Origin: RUG708 sp050946535
GTDB taxonomy: Bacteria > Bacillota > Clostridia > Peptostreptococcales > Anaerovoracaceae
Direction: 5' to 3'
DNA: 64,000 bases
NCBI GenBank assembly: GCA_050946535.1
Contig: JBMNUZ010000005.1
Location: forward strand, 59,230 to 123,229
Shown: positions 24,470 to 33,665 of the stretch, in pieces
Layout of the letters: each line of letters opens with the position of its first letter
Numbering within the stretch: the stretch's first letter is position 1
Notes under the pieces: model-generated
What the model saw: only the letters and a program-made list of their open reading frames with translations
What the model was told of the DNA's origin: nothing
Databases searched by the model: none
Made by a program: the position numbers and the translations under genes

Positions 24470-25939
24470 TTATTTCTTTGCCATAGCCTTCTTGTAGGCT
24501 TTCTTTCCTGCCTCCGTCTGGAGGTATTCCTTCTGATGATCCTTGTGGTTGTCGTACTTGGCCACGTGATGAGGATGCTCCGCCCAGAGCCTGTCAGCCA
24601 CCGGCTTCCACGACTTCGCGTAGGCTTCGCACTTGCCGCACAGCTCGTGTACGTCCTCCGGAGTGATGAGATCCGTCGACTTCGCGCCGGTCTCGTCTAC
24701 CATGCGCTGGAGAATCTCCGGGTTCTCGAGCATAGGACAAGGTCTGAGGTGATTCTCGTTGAATTCCTGATTGTCCCTGTAAGCCATGAAGAGAGGCTGT
24801 CTGAGGCAGTCGAGGATCGAATCCTTGTGGATGTTGGCGCTCGAATAATGAATGAATACGCAAGGCTCTGCGTCGCCGTTCGCATTGATGTGAAAATAGT
24901 TTCTTCCGCCTGCAATGCATCCGCCTACGTATTCGCCGTCGTTCTGGAAGTCCATGGTGTAGATCTGCTTTCCGCCTTCGAATCCTCTGATTTCGCGGAT
25001 CCTGTTGTAAATGTATTCGCGCTGCTCAGGCGTAGGCATGAGGTCGACGTCTGCGTCGACGCCTACAGGCATGTAGTGGAAATACCAGCCGAATCTGCAT
25101 CCCTTGTCGATGAGCATGTCGAGGAATTCGTCCGAAACGACGGTCTCGAGATTCTTCCTCGTATAGCATACAGAAACTCCGAAGAAGATACCGTACTGCT
25201 TCATGAGATCCATCGCGTGCATAACGCGGTCGAATACGCCGTCGCCTCTTCTCGCGTCGTTCGTATCGGCAAAGCCCTCTACGCTGACAGAGAATGAAAG
25301 GTTTCCGACCTCAACGACCTGCTTGCAGAATTCCTCGTCGATGAGCGTTCCGTTTGTATAAGCGGAGAAAGCGCAGTCGTGGTGCTTCTTGCAGAGCTTG
25401 ATGATATCGTCTTTGCGGACGAGAGGCTCGCCGCCGGTGAACATGTAGAAATATACTCCGAGCTCCTTGCCCTGAGTAACGATGCGGTCCATATCCTCGT
25501 AGCTCAGGTTGAGCTTGTAGCCGTACTCAGCGGCCCAGCATCCCGTGCACCTGAGGTTGCACGCGCTCGTAGGGTCCATAAGTATGAGCCACGGAATGTT
25601 GCATCCGTATTTGATTCTGTTTGCTCTTATCTCTTTCGTCCCGCGGATCGCAGCCTGATAACCCAGATTCAGAGCCTGCATTCTCGCGACGTTGAAATCG
25701 AGTTCGTCTATCATTCTGTATGCGAACTGAGACCACTTGTTATTCGGATCAGCAGCCATCTTGCGGGCGCCGTCGTAAAAATTATCGCCGAAGTTGTCGC
25801 CGAGCATCTTCTTCATGAGATCCACGAGCTTTACCATTTTCTTGGCACGTTCCTCCGGCGTATCTTTTCCTACATACTTAAGAATCGCACAGATAGCAGC
25901 GTCTGCAGCTTTTCTTTCAGCAGCATCTTTAATAGACAT
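24470..25939 (-). CDS. Radical SAM protein with C-terminal SPASM-like cysteines
   Basis: The 489-residue protein has a helical N-terminal extension (about 1-110), then a radical SAM core with C127, C131 and C134 in ACNLRCTGCW and the SAM-binding GGEP (MFTGGEPLVRKDD). The C-terminal half has further cysteines (GGCIAGG, EPCVFIHY, RPCPML, CGKCEAY) consistent with one or two auxiliary clusters of SPASM type. The substrate is unknown. No small precursor peptide gene is visible next to it, so a peptide-modifying role is not supported. A strong AGGAGG site precedes the ATG. It forms a single-gene unit with its own terminator; a TetR regulator gene lies 400 bp upstream. Confidence 0.88.
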   Translation of the reverse strand: MSIKDAAERKAADAAICAILKYVGKDTPEERAKKMVKLVDLMKKMLGDNFGDNFYDGARKMAADPNNKWSQFAYRMIDELDFNVARMQALNLGYQAAIRGTKEIRANRIKYGCNIPWLILMDPTSACNLRCTGCWAAEYGYKLNLSYEDMDRIVTQGKELGVYFYMFTGGEPLVRKDDIIKLCKKHHDCAFSAYTNGTLIDEEFCKQVVEVGNLSFSVSVEGFADTNDARRGDGVFDRVMHAMDLMKQYGIFFGVSVCYTRKNLETVVSDEFLDMLIDKGCRFGWYFHYMPVGVDADVDLMPTPEQREYIYNRIREIRGFEGGKQIYTMDFQNDGEYVGGCIAGGRNYFHINANGDAEPCVFIHYSSANIHKDSILDCLRQPLFMAYRDNQEFNENHLRPCPMLENPEILQRMVDETGAKSTDLITPEDVHELCGKCEAYAKSWKPVADRLWAEHPHHVAKYDNHKDHQKEYLQTEAGKKAYKKAMAKK

Positions 25940-26175
25940 TTTAAAAACCTCCTGACAGATTACTCAAAATCGTTCGGTAATTAACTGCAGCAGCAGTTAT
26001 ATTCACATTAATATCTCAAAACGCCCGTTTAATCTCAGCCGTCTCCGTCTGCACGGCGGTATTTTCCACGGGCCGTATGTTAAAATATATAGTACACAAA
26101 ATATATATGATAATTAAGAACCAGCTTTTTTTTTATGTAGATGATTTTTATATATTTGCTTTCCAGTGTCTAAAT

Positions 26176-26205
26176 AAGGCGACACATTTCGCAATATGTC
26201 GCCTT
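26176..26205. terminator. Hairpin terminator downstream of the TetR gene
   Basis: Arms AAGGCGACACA (26176-26186) and TATGTCGCCTT (26195-26205), with one mismatch. Flanking T/A runs are modest in both directions. It lies 130 bp beyond the TetR stop. Confidence 0.6.
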
Positions 26206-26255
26206 AAAAAGTTTCATGTTCAAACTTTCTTGCACTGCAGCACAACTGCAGCCTT

Positions 26256-26300
26256 GATCACTGCAGCTTCAATCACTGCAGCTTCGGCCGCTTCAGCTTC
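26256..26300. repeat. 15-bp tandem repeat, 3 copies
   Basis: Units at 26256, 26271 and 26286 share a CACTGCAGCTTC-like core. A looser copy of the same word occurs just before. Confidence 0.75.
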
Positions 26301-26335
26301 AATGTATTTGAAAATGCTACAGCTTTCAGTCATCA

Positions 26336-26884
26336 TTACAGGAACCCCTCTATCGAAGTTACGAACATCATCTGGAACAGCTCAACTACCTTGTCGGACG
26401 GGATCTCCATATCCATATCGATCCACTTGAGCACGATGAACGTCACGTTGTTCGCGTAATATTCGGCGACCAGCTCGTCCGTAAACAGCGGATTTATCGA
26501 AGGCAGATCGACGCCTATCGACTTCACCGATTTGAGCACGGCGTCCTTGTACGACCTGAACATGACGTCTTTCATCGAGTCCTGATTTCCGCGCGTGGCT
26601 TTGAGCAGGAACTCCTTGTCGTGTTCCATGTTCTTGGTCATGAGCTTGAAGGCCTCGAGCAGCATGTTGTTCTCGATCAGCTGGTTAGAAGGCTTGATGT
26701 AGTATTCGTAGTATATCCAGTCCAGGAGATCGTATTTGTCTTGAAAATGATTGTAGAATGTCGTCCTGATGACATTCGCCTCGTCGGTGATGTCCTTGAT
26801 TGTGATCTTTTCAAACGGCATGTGCATCATGAGAGTCCTGAGGCTCTCAGCCAGTGCCAGATCCGTTGATTCGGATTTCTTCAT
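26336..26884 (-). CDS. TetR/AcrR-family regulator
   Basis: The product of about 182 residues has a TetR helix-turn-helix near its N-terminus: FEKITIKDITDEANVIRTTF followed by YNHFQDKYDLLDWIYYEY. The C-terminal ligand domain resembles the DhaS-type (TetR_C_8) class, in which the first HTH helices follow a short leader. The start at 26884 (MKKSES) places the GGGAGAG purine run 9 nt upstream; a start three codons earlier would overlap that site. Its target is unknown. It lies 100 bp after the cysteine desulfurase gene and may be read with it, or regulate the radical SAM gene. Confidence 0.85.
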   Translation of the reverse strand: MKKSESTDLALAESLRTLMMHMPFEKITIKDITDEANVIRTTFYNHFQDKYDLLDWIYYEYYIKPSNQLIENNMLLEAFKLMTKNMEHDKEFLLKATRGNQDSMKDVMFRSYKDAVLKSVKSIGVDLPSINPLFTDELVAEYYANNVTFIVLKWIDMDMEIPSDKVVELFQMMFVTSIEGFL

Positions 26885-26983
26885 ATCTCTCATCTCTCCC
26901 GTCGTAGAATACTCCGCTGTTTCAGCAATACTCCTCTGTTTCAGCCTGCTTCGGATTCCTCCGGACCGAAAAAGCTCTTACTC

Positions 26984-28132
26984 TCAGCCCTTTAAGTCTT
27001 TAACCACTTCCCTGACAGCTTCTATGATATAGTCAGCTTCCTCCATAGTGTTGTATCTTCCTACGGTGATCCTGAGCGAACCGTGAGCCATGGTATAAGG
27101 CAGGCCTATAGCCATGAGCACGTGGCTCGGATCGAGCGAACCAGACGCGCAGGCCGATCCTGACGACGCCTCCACGCCCTTGAGATCGAGCGAAAACAGC
27201 AGCGACTGTCCGTCGAGTCCAGGGAACGAAACATTGAGCGTTCCCGGAAGTCTGTTGTCCTGATCTCCATTTACCCTGCAGCCCGGTATCTCAAGCAGTC
27301 CTTCCTGAATATGATCCCTCATCGCCGCGAGTTTCGGCGCAAGGTCAGCTCTCGAAGCAGCCGCGTCTTCGAGCGCAGCAGCCATGCCCATGATGCCGGC
27401 CACGTTTTCCGTACCGGCTCTGTGGCCTCTTTCCTGCGCTCCGCCGTCCATGAACGTCTCCGGATGGACATTTCTCCTGCAGTAAAGGAATCCGACGCCC
27501 TTAGGGCCGTTGAACTTGTGCGCCGACACAGACATCATGTCGACGTTGTCTCTTTCGACGTTCACAGGCAGGATCCCCGCCGCCTGCACGGCATCTGTAT
27601 GAAACAGCACGCCGGCCTCCCGGCATACCTTTCCTATCTCTGCAATCGGCTCTATGGTACCGATCTCGTTATTCGCATACATGACGCTTACCAGAGCCGT
27701 ATCGTCTCTGATCGCGTCTTTTACCTGCTGTGCGGTCACTCTGCCCTTTTCGTCGACAGGCAGATACGTGACCTCAAACCCCTCTTTCTCAAGAGCCTGA
27801 CACGAATGAAGAATCGCGTGATGCTCTATCTGGGTCGTGACAATATGTTTTTTCCCTTTTCCTTCCCTGAGCTTCCTGGCAGTGCCTTTTACAGCCCAGT
27901 TGTCGGCCTCCGTGCCGCACGACGTGAAATAAATGTCCATCGGACCAGCGCCGATGACCTCCGCAATCCTCTTACGGGCGTCTTCTATAGCCTGATGGGC
28001 GGTGCGGCCTGTCTTGTATATCGCCGACGGATTGCCGTACACTTCTTTGAGATACGGCATCATAGCTTCTATTACGTGATCGGACATCTGCGTGGTAGCC
28101 GCGTTGTCCGCGTAAACCGGTTTCTTAACCAT
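26984..28132 (-). CDS. iscS: Cysteine desulfurase (NifS/IscS family)
   Basis: The enzyme releases sulfur from cysteine as an enzyme persulfide for Fe-S clusters, thiolation or molybdenum-cofactor sulfuration. The N-terminus YADNAATTQMSDHV and the GNPSA motif are typical. The PLP lysine is in VSAHKFNGPKG, and the catalytic cysteine lies in SSGSACASGSLDPSH on a mobile loop. Length (382) is normal. A GAGGAG site precedes the ATG. No iscU-like scaffold follows; instead the next gene upstream, 72 bp away, is xdhC-like, which suggests a specialised role in sulfurating a molybdenum hydroxylase cofactor. That is inference. The symbol is for the family, not a proven orthology. Confidence 0.9.
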   Translation of the reverse strand: MVKKPVYADNAATTQMSDHVIEAMMPYLKEVYGNPSAIYKTGRTAHQAIEDARKRIAEVIGAGPMDIYFTSCGTEADNWAVKGTARKLREGKGKKHIVTTQIEHHAILHSCQALEKEGFEVTYLPVDEKGRVTAQQVKDAIRDDTALVSVMYANNEIGTIEPIAEIGKVCREAGVLFHTDAVQAAGILPVNVERDNVDMMSVSAHKFNGPKGVGFLYCRRNVHPETFMDGGAQERGHRAGTENVAGIMGMAAALEDAAASRADLAPKLAAMRDHIQEGLLEIPGCRVNGDQDNRLPGTLNVSFPGLDGQSLLFSLDLKGVEASSGSACASGSLDPSHVLMAIGLPYTMAHGSLRITVGRYNTMEEADYIIEAVREVVKDLKG

Positions 28133-28204
28133 TAATAAACACTCTCCTCGATCATCTGATCAGCTGCGCATAAAAGGCGCGCAGCGCCGTAATCCGGGCG
28201 CGTA

Positions 28205-29245
28205 TCAGTTGGTAGCCTCGCTTCCGTCCTCGACCAGCACCTTCATGATTCCGCCGCATACCATACCGTCTGATTCTGCGACTTCGCCGGTCATATCTAT
28301 AAACATCGTCTTGTATTTTCCTGTTCCAATGATATCGATGGCGTCTCTTATAACAGCACCTTCGCTGCATCCGCCGCCGATGCTTCCCGTTACCTGGCCA
28401 GCAGGGCTTACAGCCATCTTTGCGCCGGCATTTCTCGGAGTCGATCCCTTCGTCTGGATGACCGTAACGACAGCCTTAGGCTCGTGATTGTCGGCCAGAT
28501 AATCCATCATGTAGAGGTCTAGATCGGAGAAGTTTACGTGTCTCGTATCGTCGATATTCTTTTCCGGCAGTCTCTTGTAGGAGATAAGCTCCGAAAGAAT
28601 AGAAATAGCAATTTCCTCAGGAGTAACAGCTCCGATGGAAAGACCTATAGGAGTGCAGATTCTTTCGATATTTTCCTTGCTGTAACCCTCTTTTACGAGC
28701 ATCTCCAGAAGGCCCTTAACGCGGCGTCTCGAACCGATGAGTCCGAGGTACGCAGGCTGTTTGCCCGGCAGTATCGCTCTCAGGCAGTCGGCGTCGTGAA
28801 CGTGTCCTCTCGTGATGATGACGACGTAATCGTACGGCGTGATGTGGAGCTTATTGATACAGTTTTCAAACGTATCGCATAAAACTTCCTGCGCGAGAGG
28901 GAATCTCTCCTCGTTCGCAAAAGCAGGCCTGTCGTCGCATACGTAAACCTCGAAGCCGCATTTAGCTGAGAATTCGCACACTGGTTTGGCTATATGGCCT
29001 CCGCCGAGGACTATGAGTCTTTCCTTCGGCAGTACAGGCTCTACAACGTGAATCTTTCCGTCTTTTTCATCTTCCTCAGGAGCAACGCGGCTGTTGCCCT
29101 TTGCATCCTTTGTTGCGACAGGCTCCGTCAGCGTTCTCTTGAGCCCGTCGGCGATATTTCCTTCATTGCCGTCGATAACCGTATCTATAGCAACGCCTAT
29201 TCCATCCTTGACCGAATCTCTTACCTTAGCGTAGATATTCTCCAT
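28205..29245 (-). CDS. xdhC: XdhC/CoxI-family molybdenum-hydroxylase maturation protein
   Basis: XdhC proteins bind molybdenum cofactor and help insert the sulfurated form into xanthine dehydrogenase-type enzymes. In this 346-residue protein a Rossmann-like XdhC_C domain comes first (about 75-205, with IVLGGGHIAKPVC, VCDDRPAFAN and LGLIGSRRR). The CoxI-type domain comes last (about 240-346), with the signature KGSTPRNAGAKM and SIGGGCSEG. This is the reverse of the usual CoxI-first order. A GGAGG site is close to the ATG. The hydroxylase subunits themselves are not in the window. The cysteine desulfurase gene directly downstream fits the known XdhC-NifS partnership described in Rhodobacter. 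Confidence 0.85.
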   Translation of the reverse strand: MENIYAKVRDSVKDGIGVAIDTVIDGNEGNIADGLKRTLTEPVATKDAKGNSRVAPEEDEKDGKIHVVEPVLPKERLIVLGGGHIAKPVCEFSAKCGFEVYVCDDRPAFANEERFPLAQEVLCDTFENCINKLHITPYDYVVIITRGHVHDADCLRAILPGKQPAYLGLIGSRRRVKGLLEMLVKEGYSKENIERICTPIGLSIGAVTPEEIAISILSELISYKRLPEKNIDDTRHVNFSDLDLYMMDYLADNHEPKAVVTVIQTKGSTPRNAGAKMAVSPAGQVTGSIGGGCSEGAVIRDAIDIIGTGKYKTMFIDMTGEVAESDGMVCGGIMKVLVEDGSEATN

Positions 29246-29587
29246 CTTGACCTCCGAAAATCAATCGATTTTTAAAAATATATATCAAAATTTCGCCCGC
29301 CTGGCATTATTATAAGCAAATTCTTTGCCAACTTGCGTGCTCATACATATTATTCCATTTCTGCAGGAATTTAAAACACTTTTTTGTATTATCCGGATTT
29401 CCCGTCTTGCTTTTCCTACCTTGAGATTTCAATCTGTATGAAGGTTCTCTGCCTTGACTGCACGAAATCTTCATGCTTACGTCATCTATGTTACCATAAA
29501 AACAGTCTGCTGTTGAATTAAAATATTGAAAAAATATGATTATCCGGCGAAACTGCGGATTTTATATGAATGTTTCGGATCCGAGTT
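29246..29587. other. Leader/intergenic region upstream of xdhC
   Basis: About 340 bp, AT-rich, between the xdhC ATG and the tandem array. No riboswitch motif was recognised. Promoter elements for xdhC could not be fixed with confidence. Confidence 0.5.
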
Positions 29588-30815
29588 TAACAATTGTTGC
29601 TTGTTTTTTGTACCATTAACATTTGTTTTTTGTACCAGCGCAGGTTGTTTTTATGGGCATCGTTATTAAACGATATTTTGAGAACCCTTCAGAATACTGG
29701 TGTATGGAAGAATATGCCGACTGATAGTTTAACAAGTACTGCTTGTTTTTTGTACTTTCGTTACTTGTTTTTTGTACTAGCGCTATTTGTCGGTGTGTCA
29801 AGAACCCTTCGGAATGCTGCTTTCTGGAATGAACATGCCGGCTCAGAGTTTAACAAGTATTATTTGTTTTTTGTACTAGTTTTATTTGTTTTTTTGTACC
29901 ATCGCAGGTTGTTTTTATGGTCATCGTTATTAAACGATCTTTTGAGAACCCTTCGGAATGCTGCTTTCTGGAACAAATATGCCGGCTCATAGCCTAACAA
30001 GTGATACTTGTTTTATGTACTAGTATTATTTGTTTTCTGTACCAGTACAGATTGTTTTTAGAACCCTCGCTATTTAACGATTATTTGAGAACCCTTCCGA
30101 ATACTGGTGTATGGATTGAATATACCGACTCTGAGTTTAACAAGCGTTACTTGTTTTTTGTACTATTGTTACTTGTTTTTTATACCACCGTTATTTGTCG
30201 GTGCATCGAGAAGGCTTAGGAATGCTGATGTCTGGATTGAACATGCTGCCTCATAGGTTAACAAGCGTTGCTTGTTTTATGTACTAGTGTTACTTGTTTT
30301 GTGTACCATCGCAGGTTGTTATTAGAGCCATCGTTATTAAACGATATTTTGAGAACACTTCGGAATGCTGCTTTCCGGATTGAACATGCCGGCTCAGAGT
30401 TTAACAAGCATTGCTTGTTTTTTGTACTATTGTTACTTGTTTTTTGTACCACCGTTATTTGTCGGTGCATCGAGAAGGCTTAGGAATGCTGATGTCTGGA
30501 TTGAATATGCCGGCTCAGAGCTTAACAAATGCTGCTTGTTTTTTGTACTAGTGTCACTTGTTTTTTGCACCAAAGTTATTTGTCGATTTATCGAGAACCC
30601 TTCGGAATGCTGCTGCCTGGACTGAATGCACCGACTCTGAGTTTAACAAGCAATGCTTGTTTTTTGTACTATTGTTACTTGTTTTTTGCACCAGCATTAT
30701 TTGTCGATGTGTCGGGAAGCCTTCGGAATGCTGCTGCCTGGAATGGACATGCCGGCTCATAGATTATCAAGTATTGCTTGTATTGTGTACTAATGTGACT
30801 TGTTTTTTGACAATC
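29588..30815. repeat. Mosaic tandem array of 121-bp and ~143-bp units
   Basis: Counting from the TAACAA word, units begin at 29588, 29730, 29851, 29995, 30138, 30259, 30402, 30523, 30644 and 30765. Their lengths are 142, 121, 144, 143, 121, 143, 121, 121 and 121 bp, plus a decayed last copy. All units carry a TAACAAGCATTGCTTGTT-type inverted repeat followed by a T-run and GTAC, a second ACTTGTTTTTTGTAC word, and a GAGAACCCTTCGGAATGCTG block. Long units have an extra hairpin TCGTTATTAAACGA in the middle; short units have GTTATTTGTCGGTG instead. Hydrophobic open frames on the plus strand result from the repeats and change frame from unit to unit, so I do not call genes. Confidence 0.95.
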
Positions 30816-30902
30816 ATTATTTGTAGCGGTCTGAAGATAACCTGCCGAAGAGTTGCGGCAAGAAAGGCAGTTAAAGACTCATAAACATATGATCTGGAAT
30901 TT

Positions 30903-30932
30903 AAAAAGAGGCAGACGCCTGAGCGTCTGCCC
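30903..30932 (-). terminator. Terminator of the S-layer-type gene
   Basis: Minus-strand perfect stem GGCAGACGC/GCGTCTGCC with a TCAG loop, followed by TCTTTTTAAA, 87 bp past the stop at 31019. Confidence 0.92.
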
Positions 30933-31018
30933 CTGAAATTACATCTTAACGTCCGGGTATTGGGGATACCGCGGAATCAAAATGTATTAATTTTTCTTTG
31001 TGCTAAATCTTTAATAGA

Positions 31019-33526
31019 TTAGCTATTAGCTACAACACTTGTGATGTAGATCTGAGTAGCAGTCGTACCAGATACGACATAAGTTACACTTACAGTGTTG
31101 TCAGTAAGAGCAGCTGCAAGTTCATCTGCAGTAGTGATGAGATCAACACCGCTGCTGGTTACTGCTGAGCTTGAGCGTGTATCTCTGATAGCTACATCGC
31201 CGATTGTGTATCCGTCCTGGTTACCATTGCTGAATGTAACTACACCGTTGTATACGGATGATACTGTAGCATCAGTACCAACTGATGAAGCTGCAGTGAG
31301 AGTGTATCCCTCGCCGTTAGCTGCTGCAGTGTAGAAACCAGCAGATGTTACATCTGAATCAACAATCATAGTCTGAGGATCTGCTGATGAAGCTGTGTAG
31401 TAAGTAACTTCTATACCAGTTCTAACTGTGCCGTTCTTATCTGTGAAGTTCGCAGTTGAGCCAGTAGCACCTGATACGTAGATAGTATCAGCCGAAGTTT
31501 CAGCTGTCTCTACTACAAATACTGTATCAACGTATCCGTTCTTGATTATGTACTTATAAGTATCAGCAGTAAGAGCAGGAACACCGTCTTCAGCAGTAGC
31601 TGTTACAGTTGAGCCGTTAGCATCAACAGTTATAGTCTGAGCGTCTGCAGAGATGTAAACGCCATTGATCTTGTTGTTGGTTGAAGGAACTACGCCAGTG
31701 TATGTACCGATCGAGCTCTTTCCTGAAGCATCAGTATTGAGGAGTACATAACCGTCTGCAGTTTCTGTATAAGCAGCTACAAATGCATAGCTTGTATCTG
31801 TAGATGTAACTGATCCTGGATAAACTGCATCGTCATCAGTGTCATTCGTAGTAACTTCATCACCATCATCATCTAAAGCAGGATTGTAAGCTATAGCCTG
31901 AATAGTTGATGAGAGGCTGCTGTAGTCAGCGAGTTTAACATCATCAAGGACAGTGCCATCTTCCGTAACAGCCATCATGTAGTAGTCAGTGGATGTAGTA
32001 TCACTACCTGAAATGTAAGGGTCGCCGCTTGTGGTTGATTTAGCAGTGCGGATACCAGTAACGAGTACGTAGTTAGCAACGTCTGCTTCTACTCCCTGTG
32101 CGTCAACAACATAGCCGTACTTGTCAAGGTAGATAACCTTTTCATCTGTACCAGCAGAGAGATTGCTAGCAGCAGCAGTTAATATAGCTGCCTTTGAGTA
32201 ATCAGTACCATCTACTGTTACTGCAGTGCTGGTCGACTTGGAAACAACGCCTGATACTGAAGTTGCGAAGTAAGCATCTAAAACATCAGTGTCGTCTTCA
32301 GGACTTACGGCAACGAGAACTACATCACCCTTAGCTGCAGCTTTGATTGTATCATAGATGTCATCATCGCTGGTAACTGTAAGGTTCTGAGTTGTTGTGC
32401 CATCAGCACTAGTGTATGTAAGGGAAATCTGGCTGCTCTTAACTGCAGTTACTTCGAACGGCAGGTATTCAGCAACGATTACCTTATTGATTTCAGTATC
32501 CTTTTCATTTGTGTAAAGCTCTACGAGGACGCCGTTGCCTGTTAATGCAGCGATGTCTGAGATTGAATCTGCAGCAGTTGAAGTGCTTCCATTAACGAGT
32601 ACTTCAGCGTCTACAGTGTATCCATCGAGATCTGAATTGAGAGCCTTAGTCGTCTGTTTGCTTGTATAAGTGTAATCAGGTTCTTCAATTACTTCGTCAG
32701 AGATCTGAGTTCTGCCGTTCTTCCAGGCAACTGATTCACGGCCAAATGCGTCTGTCGAATCAGCCTTGTAGGTAACCTTAGGGAAGAGCTTCTCGACGAG
32801 CTGTTCAGTAATGTCTGTGTCATCACCAGTGTAACTGAGGCTGGATGAATTAGTTACAGGATAGTAGCTAGTATCACCGTTATCACCTGTAACTGTAGCT
32901 TTAACAACATCGGTTGCTTTAAGAGCGTTGAAGATCATCTGAGCAGCTTCTTCTCTGTCGAGGTTCTCATTTGCGCTCTTTGAGATATCTTCGAGGAGAC
33001 CTGCTTCAGTTGCGAAAGCCATAGCGTTTTCAGGCCACTCGTAAGCAACATCTGAAGTAGAATATCCGAGGATCTGCTCGAGAATAGTAGCGAGTTCAGC
33101 TGTTGTTACATTACCGTCAGGATCGAATGTTCCATCGCCTCTGCCGTTGATGTAACCCTGGGAAACACCATATGCAACATAAGGAGCAGCCCAGTTGTCT
33201 TTAGCTACATCTGTGAAAGGATCGCTTGAAGGAGCGGAGAGTGATGAGCTGTCGCCGCTTCTAACGAGAATCGATATAAGAGTAGCTACCTGAGCTCTGG
33301 TAACATCGCCCTGAGGAGCGAATGTTCCGTCGCCCATGCCATTGATAACTCCGAGTCCTACGAGTACAGAAACAGCTTCTTTATTAGTGATGCTGTCTGC
33401 ATCGGTGAACTGCGAAAGTCCAGTGGTTTCTGTGGTAGTATCGGTAGTATCAGCTGCGAATGCCATAGCAGGCATCAGGCAGATAACCATAGCCACAGAA
33501 AGCACGAATGCAAGTACTTTCTTCAT
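31019..33526 (-). CDS. S-layer-type protein with three N-terminal SLH domains
   Basis: The 835-residue precursor has a signal peptide (MKKVLAFVLSVAMV to AMAFA). Three SLH repeats follow between about residues 35 and 215 (for example LGVINGMGDGTFAPQGDVTR and GYINGRGDGTFDPDGNVTT). The remaining 600 residues are Thr/Ser/Ala/Asp-rich with no recognised catalytic motif, as in S-layer or other abundant wall-bound proteins. The start is fixed by AAGGAGGAAATT before the ATG at 33526; a longer frame reaches 33616 but would put that site inside the gene. Codon choice is more AT-rich and uniform than in its neighbours, and the promoter is close to consensus, both fitting high expression. Confidence 0.9.
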   Translation of the reverse strand: MKKVLAFVLSVAMVICLMPAMAFAADTTDTTTETTGLSQFTDADSITNKEAVSVLVGLGVINGMGDGTFAPQGDVTRAQVATLISILVRSGDSSSLSAPSSDPFTDVAKDNWAAPYVAYGVSQGYINGRGDGTFDPDGNVTTAELATILEQILGYSTSDVAYEWPENAMAFATEAGLLEDISKSANENLDREEAAQMIFNALKATDVVKATVTGDNGDTSYYPVTNSSSLSYTGDDTDITEQLVEKLFPKVTYKADSTDAFGRESVAWKNGRTQISDEVIEEPDYTYTSKQTTKALNSDLDGYTVDAEVLVNGSTSTAADSISDIAALTGNGVLVELYTNEKDTEINKVIVAEYLPFEVTAVKSSQISLTYTSADGTTTQNLTVTSDDDIYDTIKAAAKGDVVLVAVSPEDDTDVLDAYFATSVSGVVSKSTSTAVTVDGTDYSKAAILTAAASNLSAGTDEKVIYLDKYGYVVDAQGVEADVANYVLVTGIRTAKSTTSGDPYISGSDTTSTDYYMMAVTEDGTVLDDVKLADYSSLSSTIQAIAYNPALDDDGDEVTTNDTDDDAVYPGSVTSTDTSYAFVAAYTETADGYVLLNTDASGKSSIGTYTGVVPSTNNKINGVYISADAQTITVDANGSTVTATAEDGVPALTADTYKYIIKNGYVDTVFVVETAETSADTIYVSGATGSTANFTDKNGTVRTGIEVTYYTASSADPQTMIVDSDVTSAGFYTAAANGEGYTLTAASSVGTDATVSSVYNGVVTFSNGNQDGYTIGDVAIRDTRSSSAVTSSGVDLITTADELAAALTDNTVSVTYVVSGTTATQIYITSVVANS

Positions 33527-33636
33527 AATTTCCTCCTTGTAGAATTTAGTCAGGGAAAATAGTTTATCAACTATCTGTCCCTTACTTAAAAATAGTTTGA
33601 CATCGTCACGAGACACTTATCCCGCAACTTGAATTG

Positions 33637-33665
33637 ATTATACATAACAAAGAGCATCGCGTCAA
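33637..33665 (-). promoter_or_regulatory. Strong promoter of the S-layer-type gene
   Basis: Minus-strand TTGACG (33665-33660), 17-bp spacer, TATAAT (33642-33637), leaving a leader of about 100 nt before the ATG at 33526. Confidence 0.8.

Larger units (their letters stand above)
25940..26335. other. Gene-free interval upstream of the radical SAM gene
   Basis: About 400 bp between the radical SAM gene and the TetR gene. It contains a hairpin (26176-26205) and a 15-bp triplicate (26256-26300). The segment around 26080-26160 is AT-rich. No gene or RNA motif is seen. Confidence 0.6.

Noticed and set aside
29594..30884. Several hydrophobic small open frames on the plus strand and a few on the minus strand in the mosaic array
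   Set aside because: They arise from the repeat itself, move from frame to frame between units because 121 and 143 are not multiples of three, lack ribosome sites and end at repeat-internal stops.
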